A stretch of DNA of 28,403 nt from Actinomycetes bacterium (GTDB lineage: Bacteria > Actinomycetota > Actinomycetes > Actinomycetales > Microbacteriaceae). This document shows positions 1-9,756 of the stretch, in pieces; position 1 is the first letter of the stretch, and the number at the start of each line of letters is the position of its first letter. The notes beneath the pieces are model-generated. The model was not told where the DNA came from and did no database searches. It worked only from the letters and a program-made list of their open reading frames with translations. The DNA lies in NCBI GenBank assembly GCA_023428065.1, contig JAEYZI010000072.1, forward strand, positions 1 through 28,403. Direction: 5' to 3'. The position numbers and the translations under genes are program-made.

Positions 1-1
1 C

Positions 2-1393
2 AGCTGGGATGTCGTGGTGCGGCTCGACGGTTGGCCCGCCGACGAGCGCTACCGCGACGACGCCGCGGCGACCAACCCGCCGCTTCGCTCGTTCCTCCGC
101 GCACTGTCCGAGTTGGCGCTGCACCCACTCTCGAGCGCCCGGCGCGATCGCATCCGGAGTCTCGCCGACCGCGCCCTGTCGATTGCGTGGGAGACACCCG
201 ACGAGATGCGCGGGCTCGCCTTCCATCCGTTCGGCGTGCCGGGCTCCGCGCGTCCCGACCTCTCGGGCAAGCGCGCCCTCATCGTGTCGCCGTTCCTCTC
301 GGATGACGGACTCGCTCTGCTGCGCCAGAACGTGCGCACCGAGACGCATGTGCTCTCGTGTGCAGAGAGTTTCGATCGGCTTTCGCCCGCCTCGCTCGAC
401 AATCGCCTCACGGGCTACCTGCTCGACGACGCGGCGACCCAACTCGCAGACGCCGACACTGACACGGCCGTGCCGCAGCGGGAGCGCCTCAACGGCTTGC
501 ACGCGAAGGCGATCGTGGTGGACCGCTACGACGGCAGCCATGTGCTGCTGGGCTCGGCCAACGCAACGGGCGCCGCGTGGAACGGCAACGTCGAGTTCAT
601 GGTCGAGCTCGTCGGGTCGCTGCACAAGTTCGGCGTGGAGGCCACCCTCAACGCGCTCGGCGAGCTCAAAGAGCCGTATCCGGCCGTGGGCGGCGAGCAA
701 GCGGATGCGGATGAGGAGGCCAGCCGTGCCCTCGAGGGCTTCCTGCGTCGGTTGGCCGCCGTACCGCTCTGGGCGCGCCTGCTTCCCGCCGAGCCGTACG
801 CCATGCGCGTCTGGGCCGACGAGCGCATCGTCTCCATCCAGCGCCGCCTCGATGAGCGAGGCATCCAGCTCAGCTGGCATCTGCTGACGCGACGCGACCA
901 CGGCGGCACGGCGCTGGGCGCCGGCGAGCAGCAGAGCACCGAGCTGCACGGGCTTCCCCTGACGGATGTGACCCCGTTCGTCGTGCTCGTCGTGCGCGAC
1001 GCCGAGGGGCGCCAGCAGTCGGCGATCCAGCTCGCGCAGCTTCTCGACGATGTCGACACCCGCCAGGATGCGATTGTCGCACGCCAGCTCACGGACCGTG
1101 CCGCATTCATCCGGTTGTTGACCCTCATGCTCGAGTTGGCGGGCGTGACGCTCGAGGCCGGAGCAGGAGCGGCGGCGGGGTTCTTCGGCACCGGCGCATC
1201 GGGCACGGGAGCCGGCCTGTTCGAGGCGCTCATCCGCGCCGTCGGCGAAGGGCACGCTGGCCTCGCGGACGTGCGCCGCATCGTCGACTTCGTGCGCCAG
1301 CAGGGAGACGAGCACCAGGTGCTACCCGACGGCTTCGATGAGCTCTGGCAGCGGGTGTGGGCCGCGCACCTCGAACTCGGGGGTGCGTCGTGA
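2..1393 (+). CDS. PLD-superfamily (HKD motif) protein, 5' partial
   Basis: The reading frame is open from the window edge, so the true start probably lies upstream; a GTG at 14 is the first candidate inside. The clearest signature is HAKAIVVD followed by GSANAT (His at nt 500-502, Lys 506-508, Asp 521-523). This is the HxKxxxxD catalytic motif of the phospholipase D superfamily, which includes nucleases such as Nuc and BfiI. Only one HKD motif is visible, so either a second lies upstream or the enzyme works as a dimer. Residues after about 215 are unrecognised, apart from an Ala/Gly-rich stretch near nt 1160-1215. The stop overlaps the start of the next gene by 4 nt (GTGA), so the two are probably translationally coupled. 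PLD nuclease plus SF2 helicase is a recurring defence pairing (DISARM and relatives), but no DISARM-specific partner is present here. A role as the nuclease of a defence module is inference. Confidence 0.75.
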   Translation, partial: SWDVVVRLDGWPADERYRDDAAATNPPLRSFLRALSELALHPLSSARRDRIRSLADRALSIAWETPDEMRGLAFHPFGVPGSARPDLSGKRALIVSPFLSDDGLALLRQNVRTETHVLSCAESFDRLSPASLDNRLTGYLLDDAATQLADADTDTAVPQRERLNGLHAKAIVVDRYDGSHVLLGSANATGAAWNGNVEFMVELVGSLHKFGVEATLNALGELKEPYPAVGGEQADADEEASRALEGFLRRLAAVPLWARLLPAEPYAMRVWADERIVSIQRRLDERGIQLSWHLLTRRDHGGTALGAGEQQSTELHGLPLTDVTPFVVLVVRDAEGRQQSAIQLAQLLDDVDTRQDAIVARQLTDRAAFIRLLTLMLELAGVTLEAGAGAAAGFFGTGASGTGAGLFEALIRAVGEGHAGLADVRRIVDFVRQQGDEHQVLPDGFDELWQRVWAAHLELGGAS

Positions 1394-4300
1394 GCGGCGT
1401 GGATGTCGAGGCTGTGCTCGCTGGGCTGAAGGGCTTCCAGCGGGCGACCGTCGATCACGTGGTCGACCGCTTCTACGGCGCCGGCGCCGAGAACGGCTCG
1501 GGCCGATTCCTGGTGGCCGACGAGACGGGACTCGGCAAGAGCATCGTCGCGCGAGGTGTCATCGCACGCGCCATCGAGCAGCTGCAGACTGACGACGACG
1601 TCGACCGCATCGATGTGGTTTACGTGTGCAGCAACGCCGACCTCGCCACGCAGAACCTCCGTCGGCTCAACGTGACGGGCGAGGATCACATCGGCATGGC
1701 CACGCGCCTCACGATGCTGGCAAAGGAGAGTCACCGCCTGGCGGAGCCGTCGACGTTGGCTGGCAAGAAGGTCAACCTCGTGTCGTTCACCCCCGGCACC
1801 TCGTTCACCGACGGTGGATGGCGAACGGGCTCGGCGCCAGAGCGTGCGATGCTCACGGCGATCCTCGACGGTCTCGTGAATGAGACGCCATCCGATCGCC
1901 GCACGACGCGTCTCTTGATGCAGGCGACCGTCTCGACTCTCGGCCGGTTCACCGCGAGCGTCGATCGACTGCGGTCGGACTGCGCGGCGAGCCCGATCCC
2001 CGCATCGTGGGCGCCTTCCGTCGCATGGTCGAATCCGACGGAACCCTCGACACGTTTCTCGCGCTGCGCGACGAGGCACGCGGCAAGTCGAAGCTCTCGG
2101 ATGAACTCCGGCATCGAGCAGCGAACCTCACCGCGCGGCTGCGCCAGTCGCTCGCCAAGGCGGGTGTCGACACGCTCGAACCCGACCTCATCATCCTCGA
2201 CGAGTTCCAGCGCTTCCGGAACCTGCTCGACCCCGAGTCCGGCGAGGCGGCAGAACTCGCGCACGCGCTGTTCGATCACCCCGCGGCCAAGGTGCTGCTG
2301 CTGTCGGCGACGCCGTACAAGCCGTTCACCAACAGCGACGACGCCGACGACGACCACTACCGCGACTTCCTCGCGACGGTGAGGTTTCTCGCCGGTGGTG
2401 ATGCGGATGCGGTGTCGAGGGTCGCGGATGCCCTCGACGGGTATAGGCGTGCCCTCGTCACCGGTGGGGATGCTGCGGCTGCGGCCGTCCGCGTGCAGGA
2501 GCACCTCACTCCGCTGATGTCACGCTCGGAGCGACCGCCGGTGGCGGAGCGGGAGGACCTGGTGACGGTTTGCCACCTTCCGACGGCCTCACCATCGACG
2601 GACGACATCCGCGGCTGGGCGGCGCTGCGCACGCTAGGCAAGGCGGCTGGATCACCCGTCGATATCGAGTACTGGAAGTCGATCCCGTTCTTCGCGAACT
2701 TCATGGACGGCTACCACCTCGCGCGACGCGTGGATGCCGCTCTCACGAACGGGGATGCGGCTGTTGCCGAGGCGCTCGCCGGAGCCCGTTCACTCGACCG
2801 CGGCACCATCGAGCGCTTCGACGAGATCGACCTCGGCAATGCTCACCTGCGTGCCCTCGCCGCGCAGACCGTCGGTGACGGCTGGTGGAAGCTGCTGTGG
2901 GTGCCGCCCACGCTGCCGTATCTCGAGCCCGGCCCGGTTTTCCGCGAGTTCGCCGATCAGCGGGTCACGAAGCAGGTGATCTTCTCGGCGTGGTCGGGTG
3001 TGCCGACCGCGGTCGCGGCGCTGCTGACCTACGAAGCGGACCGGCTGGCGGCCGGTGAACGCAAGGTGCTCACTGCCAATACGCCGGATGCGCGCAAGGC
3101 GGTGCGCGCGCGCCTGCTGTACCCGCTCGATGAGGGCCGCCCGGCAGCCATGTCGACCCTCGCACTGTTCTGGCCGCATCCGGTGCTCGCCCGGCTCGGC
3201 GACCCGCTTGCTGCGGCGCGTCGGGCGGGCGGAGTCGTCACGACGCATGCCGTGGAAGCCGAGGTGGGCGCTCGTTTCGTATCTGCACCGGATGCCGCGC
3301 AAGCATGGGAGGCGAGCTTCGCGACCCCGGGTGCGTTGCCGGCATCCCTCGCTGATGCGTCGCCGGAGCAGCTGGTAGCCAGCGAAAGGGAGGGCTCGGC
3401 GGGCCTCATCGAGCACATCCGTCTCGCGCTCGAGGCTGCATCCGAGATGCCTCATGCACACCCGGAGCTCGCCTCACTCGCCGTGCACGCGCCGGGGAAC
3501 ATCGCGTGGCGTGCCCTGCGCGGTGTGGCCGGGCATGCCGCGACCGAGGAGGGGCTATGGCGCGCCGCCTTCGAACTGGCCGACGGCATCCGCACGCTGT
3601 TCAACCGCACCGAGAGCATCGCGCTGCTCGCGAGGCTGTATGGGGACGAGCGCCCCTACTGGCAGAGCGTGCTCGCGTACTGTGCCGACGGCAACCTGCA
3701 GGCGGTGCTCGATGAGTACCTCTTTCAGCTGCTGAGCGAGACGGGCGGGGCGGAGCTCGACGACGCTGGCCTGATGGATCTCGCGCACCGGTCGGTCGGT
3801 GCGATGAGCCTGCGGCCGGCGCGCTACGAAGCCCGTGACACCTCGCCTGATCGGGCGGAGATCCCGCTCATGGCACGCTTCGCGCTGCGTTATGGCGGTA
3901 AGTACGCCACGGATGCGGATGAGCAGGGCGGCGTGCGCCAGAGCGAGGTGCGGGCGGCATTCAACAGCCCGTTCGCGCCCTTCGTGCTCGCTTCGACGAG
4001 TGTGGGGCAGGAGGGCATCGACTTCCACTGGTGGAGCCACTCGGTGATCCACTGGAACCTGCCGAGCAACCCGGTCGACTTCGAGCAGCGCGAGGGGCGC
4101 GTGAATCGGTATGCGGGGCATGCGGTGCGCAAGAACGTGGGGGAGCGGCACTGGGGCGATGTGCTCGCGTCGGGCGACCCGCGCGCCTGGCGGGCGGCCT
4201 TCGACGCGGCGACGCGCGATGTGACGAGCGAGTTCTCGCCCTGGTGGGTGTACCCGGGATCGGCGCGTATTCACCGCGTACTCGCGACCTATCCGCTGAG

Positions 4301-4457
4301 CCGCGACATCGACCGCTACGACCGGTTGCGCACGGCGCTCACGCTCTATCGGCTCACCCTCGGGCAGCCGCGCCAGGAGGACATGATCGAGATGCTCGCG
4401 CGGTCCGGCGGGGATGCGGAGCAGCTACCGACGATCGACCTGCGGGCGCCTGCCTAG
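1390..4457 (+). pseudogene. Large SF2 (SNF2/DEAD-like) helicase, one apparent frameshift near 1980
   Basis: Starts at GTG 1390 inside the stop of the PLD gene. Frame 1 carries Walker A (ADETGLGKS, Lys50, nt 1537). At about 1980 coding passes to frame 3 and runs to TAG 4457. Reading one extra C (GACCTG instead of GACTG) joins them smoothly: 'RSD' then 'LRGEPDPRIVGAFRRM'. The repaired product is 1022 aa. Later motifs are an unusual Walker B, DEFQRF (about residue 271); SAT in LLLSATPYK; and a strong C-terminal helicase lobe with QEGIDFHWW and QREGRVNRY (about 880-905). This is an SF2 translocase/helicase, likely ATP-driven on nucleic acid and working with the PLD protein. The deletion lies in a short C run and everything downstream stays coding-like, so a sequencing error or very recent mutation is likelier than old decay. 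It ends 9 bp from the convergent hsdR. Confidence 0.78.
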
Positions 4458-4466
4458 TGGCTCTTC

Positions 4467-7400
4467 CTACGACGCTCGATCGCCTGCATAGCGCGGCGCC
4501 ATCGACTCCATCTGATCCATGACGAGCTTGATGGCCCCGGGCTGCTTGTCGGGCGGGTACTTGTACTTCACGAGCAGCCGCTTGATCGATGACCGCAGCT
4601 TGGCGCGCACGTCGTCGCGCACGGTCCAGTCGGTGCGCACGTCACGCCGCATCACGCCGACAAGCTCGCGCGCGATCTGGGCAAGTACGTCCTCGCCCTG
4701 TACGTCCATCGCAGACTCGTTGGTGGCGACCGCGTCGTAGAAGGCGAGTTCGTCGCTCGACAGCGGCGGAGAGAAGTGCGAGCCTCGGGACGCTTCGGCC
4801 GCGACCTCCTTCGCCAGTTCGACCAGTTCGGCGATAACCTCCGCGGACGTGAGCTGCTGGTTCGTATAGCGGTTCATGATCTCGGCGATCCGCTCCGAGA
4901 ACGCCCGCTGCCGCACCAGGTTGCCGCGGGTCGCTGCGGAGCCGGCGTCGGTCAGCGACTTGCGCAGCGCTTCGATCGCAAGGTGTGCGTTCGGTGCGGC
5001 CTGTGCCTTCGCGAGGAACTCGGGCCCCAGATCGTCGAGCGCGAGACGCGGGAGGCCGGCGGCGTCGTAGATGTCGAGCACATCCCCCGGCGCAATCGAG
5101 TCAGCGACGAGCGCGCCGAGCAGCCGCGAGATCTCTTCGGGGATCGGCTCGTCGCGCGACTGCCGCTCGGCGGCGTCGAACTTCGCCATCCACACCCGCA
5201 CCTCTTCGTAGAAGGCGATCTCGTCGTGTAGGTCGGAAAGACCCGCCCGGCCGGATGCGAGTGCCCAGGCACGCGCGAGGCGCGCTGCCGCGCTGCGGTA
5301 TCGCGCCGACAGGCGGTCGGCGCCGAGGTCCTCCGCGTTGAGCGGGTTCGTTGGGTCGCGCAGGAAGTTGGTCACGGTCGTCGCCGCGGTACGCCACGCC
5401 CGCGACCCGCCCTCTTTCACGAGCGACCGCCAGTCGCATCCGGAAAGCATGTCGCGAATCTCCGCGACCAGCTCGGCCGCGACCGAGACAGCCTCGTCCA
5501 CGTCACGGCCGATCGGCTTGTTCTCCTGGTCGGTGACCGTGTATTCCGACAGGGCCTTGGCGAGGTTGTCGGCCAGCGGGGCGTATGCGACGAGCAGACC
5601 ATCCTGCTTGCCCCGGAATGTGCGGTTCACGCGCGCGAGCGTCTGCATGAGCAGTGCGCCCTTGAGCGGGCGATCCAGGTACAGGGTGTGCAGGGGCGGG
5701 GCGTCGAACCCGGTGAGCATCATGTCCTTGACGATCACCAGCTCCAGGTCGTCGTCGGGATCCTTCAGGCGCGCCTTGATCGCCTTGTTCTCCGACTCTC
5801 GTCGCACGTGGTCGCTGATGGGGGGCTCGTCTGAGGCCGAGCCGGAGTACACGACCTTGATGCGGCCAGCGTCGAGCGCGTCCGAGTGCCACTCGGTTCG
5901 CAACGCGACGATCGCGGAATAGAGCCGTGCGCAGATCTCGCGGGTGCCCCCGACGATGAGCGCCTTGCCCGGTGTCTCAAGGAACGGACGCATGCGCTCC
6001 CGCCGCTCCTCCCAGTGCTGCACCAGGTCGGCTGCAAGCGTCTCGATACGTTCCGGTGCCCCATAGACGGCGTTGACGACCGCGACGGACGCTTCCAGAC
6101 GGGCACGCTCTGTGTCGTCGAGCCCGGCGGTGACTTCGTCAGCGGCACGGTCGATGTCCTCCTCCGAGACGTTGCCCGCGAACGACACCTTGATGAGGCG
6201 GGGCTCGAAGTAGACGGGGACTGTGGCACCGTCCTCGACCGCGCGGGTGAGGTCGTAGATGTCGATGTAGTCACCGAAGACCGCCCGGGTGTCGCGTTCG
6301 GCGAACGAGATCGGGGTGCCGGTGAACGCGATCAGGGTCGCGTTCGGAAGCGCGTCACGCAAGTGCCGGGCATAGCCGTCGAGGTCGTCATAGTGACTGC
6401 GGTGCGCCTCGTCAACGACGACGATCACGTTGCGCCGGTCGGTGAGCAGCGGATGTTGCGTGCCCGACTGCTTCTCCGAATCCGTCAGACCAAACTTCTG
6501 CAACGTCGTGAAGTAGATGCCGCCGGTGACCCGGTTGCTCAGCTCGTCACGCAGCTGGGCGCGCTCGCGCACCTGCACCGGCTTCTCCGCGAGCAGCAGG
6601 CTCTGGTCGAAGGTCTGGAACAGTTGCCCGTCGAGCTCGGTGCGGTCGGTGACGACGATCACGGTGGGGTTCTTGAGCTTCGGATGCCGCGACACGAGGT
6701 TCGCGTAGAGCTCCATCTCCATCGACTTACCCGACCCCTGGGTGTGCCAGACGACACCGGCCTTGCCGTTGGTCTCGACGGCCTGCACGGTGGATCCGAC
6801 CGCCTTCGCCACGGCGAAGTACTGGTGCGGCTTCGCGATGCGCTTGGTGAGCCCGTCTGAGTTCTCGTCGAACGCCGTGAAGTTGCGCACCAGCTGCAGG
6901 AACCGCTCCTGGTTGTAGAGCCCGTTGAGCGCGTCGTCGACCGGCTCGACCGAGATCCCGTTCTCGACGCGCGGCTGGGTCAGCGGCACACCGTCGTCGT
7001 CGACGTTCCACGGCGCGAAGTGGTTCAGCGGCGTGAACGGCGTGCCGTACTTCGCGTCGAGGCCGTCGCTGGCGAGCGTGAACACGCAGAACCGGAACGC
7101 CATCGGGAACTCGCGCAGGTACGTCTGCAGCTGCTTGTGGGCATCCGCGACGCCGGCGGAGGCCGAGCCGGCGCGCTTGAGCTCCACGATGCTCACTGGC
7201 ATACCGTTGACGTAGAGAACGATGTCGAACCGGCGATGCAGGTCACCCTGCCGCAGCGTGACCTGGTTCACCGCGAGCCAGTCGTTCTCGATCGGATCGG
7301 AACCCAGCAGACGTAGCCTCGGATTCTGCTCGACACCATCGGAGTCGATGTAGCTCAGCGGATACCCGCCGACGAGGTACTGGTGCATGCGATGGTTCTC

Positions 7401-7649
7401 GGTGATCGCGTCCTGAGACGTCGGTGACGCGATCTCGGATGCCGCCTGTTGCAGGAATTGCTCGGGCACCCCAGGGTTGAGTCGCCGCAGGGCTTCGAGC
7501 AGGCGCGGGCGGACGAGCAGGTCATCCCAGGTCTCCCGCTCGCCCGAGCCCGGCGCAATCTGCTCACCCGAGAGCGGCTTCCACCCGAGCGGCTCCGCGA
7601 GGGTGTCGAGCGCGTCGCGCTCCCAGTCGGCCTCGTTCAGCGTCGCCAT
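4467..7649 (-). CDS. hsdR: Type I restriction endonuclease subunit R (HsdR)
   Basis: A 1060-aa motor and nuclease subunit of a type I restriction enzyme; with HsdM and HsdS it translocates and cleaves unmethylated DNA. The N-terminal PD-(D/E)XK nuclease shows Asp142 (FDIVLYVNG) and E156-L-K158 in SIVELKR, followed by the family's QxxxY motif (Q173..Y177). The SF2 motor follows: Walker A WHTQGSGKS (K308), DEAH box 413-416, AFTGTP (motif III), and TGFDAPP / QTLARVNRTFRGK (motifs V and VI). The C-terminal helical region, about 750-1060, would dock on the methylase. Length is typical. The ATG at 7649 overlaps the preceding TGA by one base (TGATG); a GTG one codon upstream is an alternative. It is the last gene of the operon and converges on the helicase gene, with 9 bp between stops. 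All catalytic residues are present, so it should be active. Confidence 0.96.
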   Translation of the reverse strand: MATLNEADWERDALDTLAEPLGWKPLSGEQIAPGSGERETWDDLLVRPRLLEALRRLNPGVPEQFLQQAASEIASPTSQDAITENHRMHQYLVGGYPLSYIDSDGVEQNPRLRLLGSDPIENDWLAVNQVTLRQGDLHRRFDIVLYVNGMPVSIVELKRAGSASAGVADAHKQLQTYLREFPMAFRFCVFTLASDGLDAKYGTPFTPLNHFAPWNVDDDGVPLTQPRVENGISVEPVDDALNGLYNQERFLQLVRNFTAFDENSDGLTKRIAKPHQYFAVAKAVGSTVQAVETNGKAGVVWHTQGSGKSMEMELYANLVSRHPKLKNPTVIVVTDRTELDGQLFQTFDQSLLLAEKPVQVRERAQLRDELSNRVTGGIYFTTLQKFGLTDSEKQSGTQHPLLTDRRNVIVVVDEAHRSHYDDLDGYARHLRDALPNATLIAFTGTPISFAERDTRAVFGDYIDIYDLTRAVEDGATVPVYFEPRLIKVSFAGNVSEEDIDRAADEVTAGLDDTERARLEASVAVVNAVYGAPERIETLAADLVQHWEERRERMRPFLETPGKALIVGGTREICARLYSAIVALRTEWHSDALDAGRIKVVYSGSASDEPPISDHVRRESENKAIKARLKDPDDDLELVIVKDMMLTGFDAPPLHTLYLDRPLKGALLMQTLARVNRTFRGKQDGLLVAYAPLADNLAKALSEYTVTDQENKPIGRDVDEAVSVAAELVAEIRDMLSGCDWRSLVKEGGSRAWRTAATTVTNFLRDPTNPLNAEDLGADRLSARYRSAAARLARAWALASGRAGLSDLHDEIAFYEEVRVWMAKFDAAERQSRDEPIPEEISRLLGALVADSIAPGDVLDIYDAAGLPRLALDDLGPEFLAKAQAAPNAHLAIEALRKSLTDAGSAATRGNLVRQRAFSERIAEIMNRYTNQQLTSAEVIAELVELAKEVAAEASRGSHFSPPLSSDELAFYDAVATNESAMDVQGEDVLAQIARELVGVMRRDVRTDWTVRDDVRAKLRSSIKRLLVKYKYPPDKQPGAIKLVMDQMESMAPRYAGDRAS

Positions 7650-8662
7650 CACTCGTCCACTGCTTTCTCTGTCGCATTTGTAGTTGTTCCGCCGTGAGGA
7701 TCCGCAGAATCAGCGGCGACGGATTGGCCAGACGGTCTTTCGTTGGCGACCCCATAGGGGATGTGCACGCTTGCCGCATGCCGCGCTGCGGACTCGAGAT
7801 GGCCCTTCTGATCGTCGAAAAAGATGTCCGGCCGCATGACCTGGAGTATGGCCCCTTTGTCGATCCCTCCGAGGAAGAACGCGTCGTTGACCGTGATGCC
7901 CCATTCCTTGAGGGTGTTGACGGCCCGCTCGTGGGCCGGAGCGTTGCGAGCGGTCACGATCGACACCCGGAGCCGCGGCCGGTAGTCGGGGGTTTCTGAC
8001 GCGTGTGCCCGCTCTAGATCCTGGATCATGGTCAGATCTCGCAAGAACTCGGCCAGCGGACCCTTCTCAAGCGGCAACGCGCGCTTATCGAGCTCGTTCT
8101 GGTGGAATGCCGGCAGACCGCCGCCGGACTGGAAGATGCGTTCCGATTCGTCACTGGCGACGACGCCGTCGAAGTCGAGAGCGACCCGAACCATCTCATC
8201 CTCTCGGGCGGCTGACGCTGATTCGAGCACCAGGCCTGCGGGGAATCCGGATGCCATGGCTTCGCGCACGGCCTCTTCTTGCCCGGACAGGAAAAGCGAC
8301 ATCGACAGAACTTTCATGTATTCGTAGGGCGCCTCCCCCTGCGTGAAGATCGCACGAGAGATCGGAAGACCGTGTGCCTCGATCGAACGCATGACACGGA
8401 GGCCCGTCGCAGGGTCATTCCGGGAGAGCACGATCACCTCGACGAGCGGATCGGTCGCCGGGCGGAGAGCGTTCAGCGCGAGCAACTTGCGTACGAAGCC
8501 AAAGGCGACACCGGGCTGGAGCGTGTCGTCAATGTGCTCGTCTTGGTACTTGCGATATGCGTCTTCGCCGTGGGCATTGAAGTATGCGTCCGATTCGGCC
8601 AGGTCGAACAGCGCGCTCGAAGCGATTCCGATGACCAGGCGATTATCGAGGGAGTACGCCAT
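7649..8662 (-). CDS. Cytosolic 5'-nucleotidase (HAD fold) within the hsd operon
   Basis: A 337-aa protein resembling the cytosolic 5'-nucleotidase family (PF06189, cN-I type), which removes phosphate from (deoxy)nucleoside monophosphates. HAD motifs occur in order: DFDGV (nucleophile Asp163, acid/base Asp165), IVTAR (Thr237), GGIDKG (Lys269) and FFDDQKGH (Asp283/Asp284). The family-typical N-terminal half contains LVIGIASSALFDL (about 9-21) and EVIVLSRNDPATGLRVM. No signal peptide or membrane segment is seen, so it is cytoplasmic. The last 30 or so residues are Ala/Thr/Ser-rich and probably disordered. The gene lies between hsdS and hsdR with one-base TGATG overlaps at both ends, so it is co-translated with the restriction enzyme. 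A nucleotidase is not part of the type I enzyme; a role in nucleotide depletion during infection, or in recycling nucleotides from degraded DNA, is inference. Confidence 0.85.
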   Translation of the reverse strand: MAYSLDNRLVIGIASSALFDLAESDAYFNAHGEDAYRKYQDEHIDDTLQPGVAFGFVRKLLALNALRPATDPLVEVIVLSRNDPATGLRVMRSIEAHGLPISRAIFTQGEAPYEYMKVLSMSLFLSGQEEAVREAMASGFPAGLVLESASAAREDEMVRVALDFDGVVASDESERIFQSGGGLPAFHQNELDKRALPLEKGPLAEFLRDLTMIQDLERAHASETPDYRPRLRVSIVTARNAPAHERAVNTLKEWGITVNDAFFLGGIDKGAILQVMRPDIFFDDQKGHLESAARHAASVHIPYGVANERPSGQSVAADSADPHGGTTTNATEKAVDE

Positions 8663-9756
8663 CAGATGCTCGCCTCCGAGAGGATGTTCTCAGCGTCGCG
8701 GACGCGGAGCTTGCCCGACATCAGCTGCGGCAGTAGCGCGTCGCGAATAGCCATCAGCGTGAGGGACTCCTGCTCAGCACTCAGCGCACAGGACCACAGG
8801 TCGGACATCAGAGCATCAAGCCGGTCGATGACTTCTGATGAAGGAGTATCAACTGATTCATCCAGGTGGTGGCGCTGAATATGACCCATCGTCGTGGCTT
8901 TGTCCGCCGCGATCGCGCGGTAGTCATCGAGTTTGTGGCGGAGCAACTCGTACACCAACCACGTGGGGTACCCCACCCTCGGGATCACCTTGAAGATGTG
9001 CTGGTTCACAATCGCTTCCGCACGGAACCACCGATGAAGGGTCAACGATCCCGACCATGCGAAGAGGACGTCTCCGGGGCGCGCCACGTGCTTCTCGTCG
9101 ACGATCGCATCCGAGTAGACCGTCGAGGCGCTGATCCCGTTGTTCAGTTCCGCAATTCTGACCACGACGCGACCGGTACCGCTCGCTCCCTTGGTGAACG
9201 CCTTTCCGTTGACGAATTCGGCGGTTGCCGAGAGGGGAACATCTCTCGCCTTAGGCATAGCGCGGAACTCGACGTGCATTAGCTCATCCGCAGACCTGGC
9301 GAGGGCGGCATTGGCGGCGATCTTGTCGTCGAGGGCGCCCAGCACCTCGGCGATCGCCTGCTGCTCCCCGACGGGCGGCGCTATCGCGGCAAGTCCAGCG
9401 AAGGACTCCCGGGTCGTCGAAGGGATCGCAGAGCCTGAGTCCAAGCCGTTGATGTCCGCCAACTGGAGCGCGTAGTAGGCCCACCGCATGCACATGGGTT
9501 CTTTAGGGGCGATGTAGAACGCAGTGTCGATGACCCAGAAGTCTCCAGGGGAGTAGTGGACTCCGCGGTATGCGCCCTTTCGGCCAATGATGACTCCGGG
9601 ACCTTTTGCCAGCGGTCTTGACGTGAATCCAACAGGGCCATTCGTCCCGAACACGGCCACTGGTCCAGGCGCATCGCGATAATCGCGAAGCGCCTTTCCG
9701 TAGCGCAGATCTACAAGAGCACCCCAAGTGGTCTTGGTCCAGCCAGCGGGAGTCAT
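8662..9756 (-). CDS. hsdS: Type I restriction-modification specificity subunit S (HsdS)
   Basis: Recognises the DNA target for both methylation and restriction. The ATG at 9756 overlaps the hsdM stop by 4 nt (ATGA) and gives 364 aa; open frame further upstream is antisense-like Arg-rich noise inside hsdM. Two target-recognition domains are arranged in tandem. TRD1 (about 1-135) starts WTKTTWGALVDLRYGK and ends PPVGEQQAIAEVLGALDDKI, the conserved central spacer helix. TRD2 (about 165-310) starts VPLSATAEFVNGKAF and is followed by the distal helix with RDALLPQLMSGKLRV. The length is slightly short for a two-TRD HsdS but both halves are complete, so a bipartite recognition site is expected. The sequence recognised cannot be read from the protein alone. 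Confidence 0.95.
   Translation of the reverse strand: MTPAGWTKTTWGALVDLRYGKALRDYRDAPGPVAVFGTNGPVGFTSRPLAKGPGVIIGRKGAYRGVHYSPGDFWVIDTAFYIAPKEPMCMRWAYYALQLADINGLDSGSAIPSTTRESFAGLAAIAPPVGEQQAIAEVLGALDDKIAANAALARSADELMHVEFRAMPKARDVPLSATAEFVNGKAFTKGASGTGRVVVRIAELNNGISASTVYSDAIVDEKHVARPGDVLFAWSGSLTLHRWFRAEAIVNQHIFKVIPRVGYPTWLVYELLRHKLDDYRAIAADKATTMGHIQRHHLDESVDTPSSEVIDRLDALMSDLWSCALSAEQESLTLMAIRDALLPQLMSGKLRVRDAENILSEASI

Noticed and set aside
526..2079. A 517-aa minus-strand open frame over the PLD and helicase genes
   Set aside because: Ser/Arg-rich noise opposite the HKD and Walker A motifs; no start signal or recognisable fold.
2..4457. Assignment of the PLD/helicase pair to DISARM
   Set aside because: No DUF1998 protein, no DrmA-type helicase and no dedicated methylase seen; the type I methylase belongs to its own operon.
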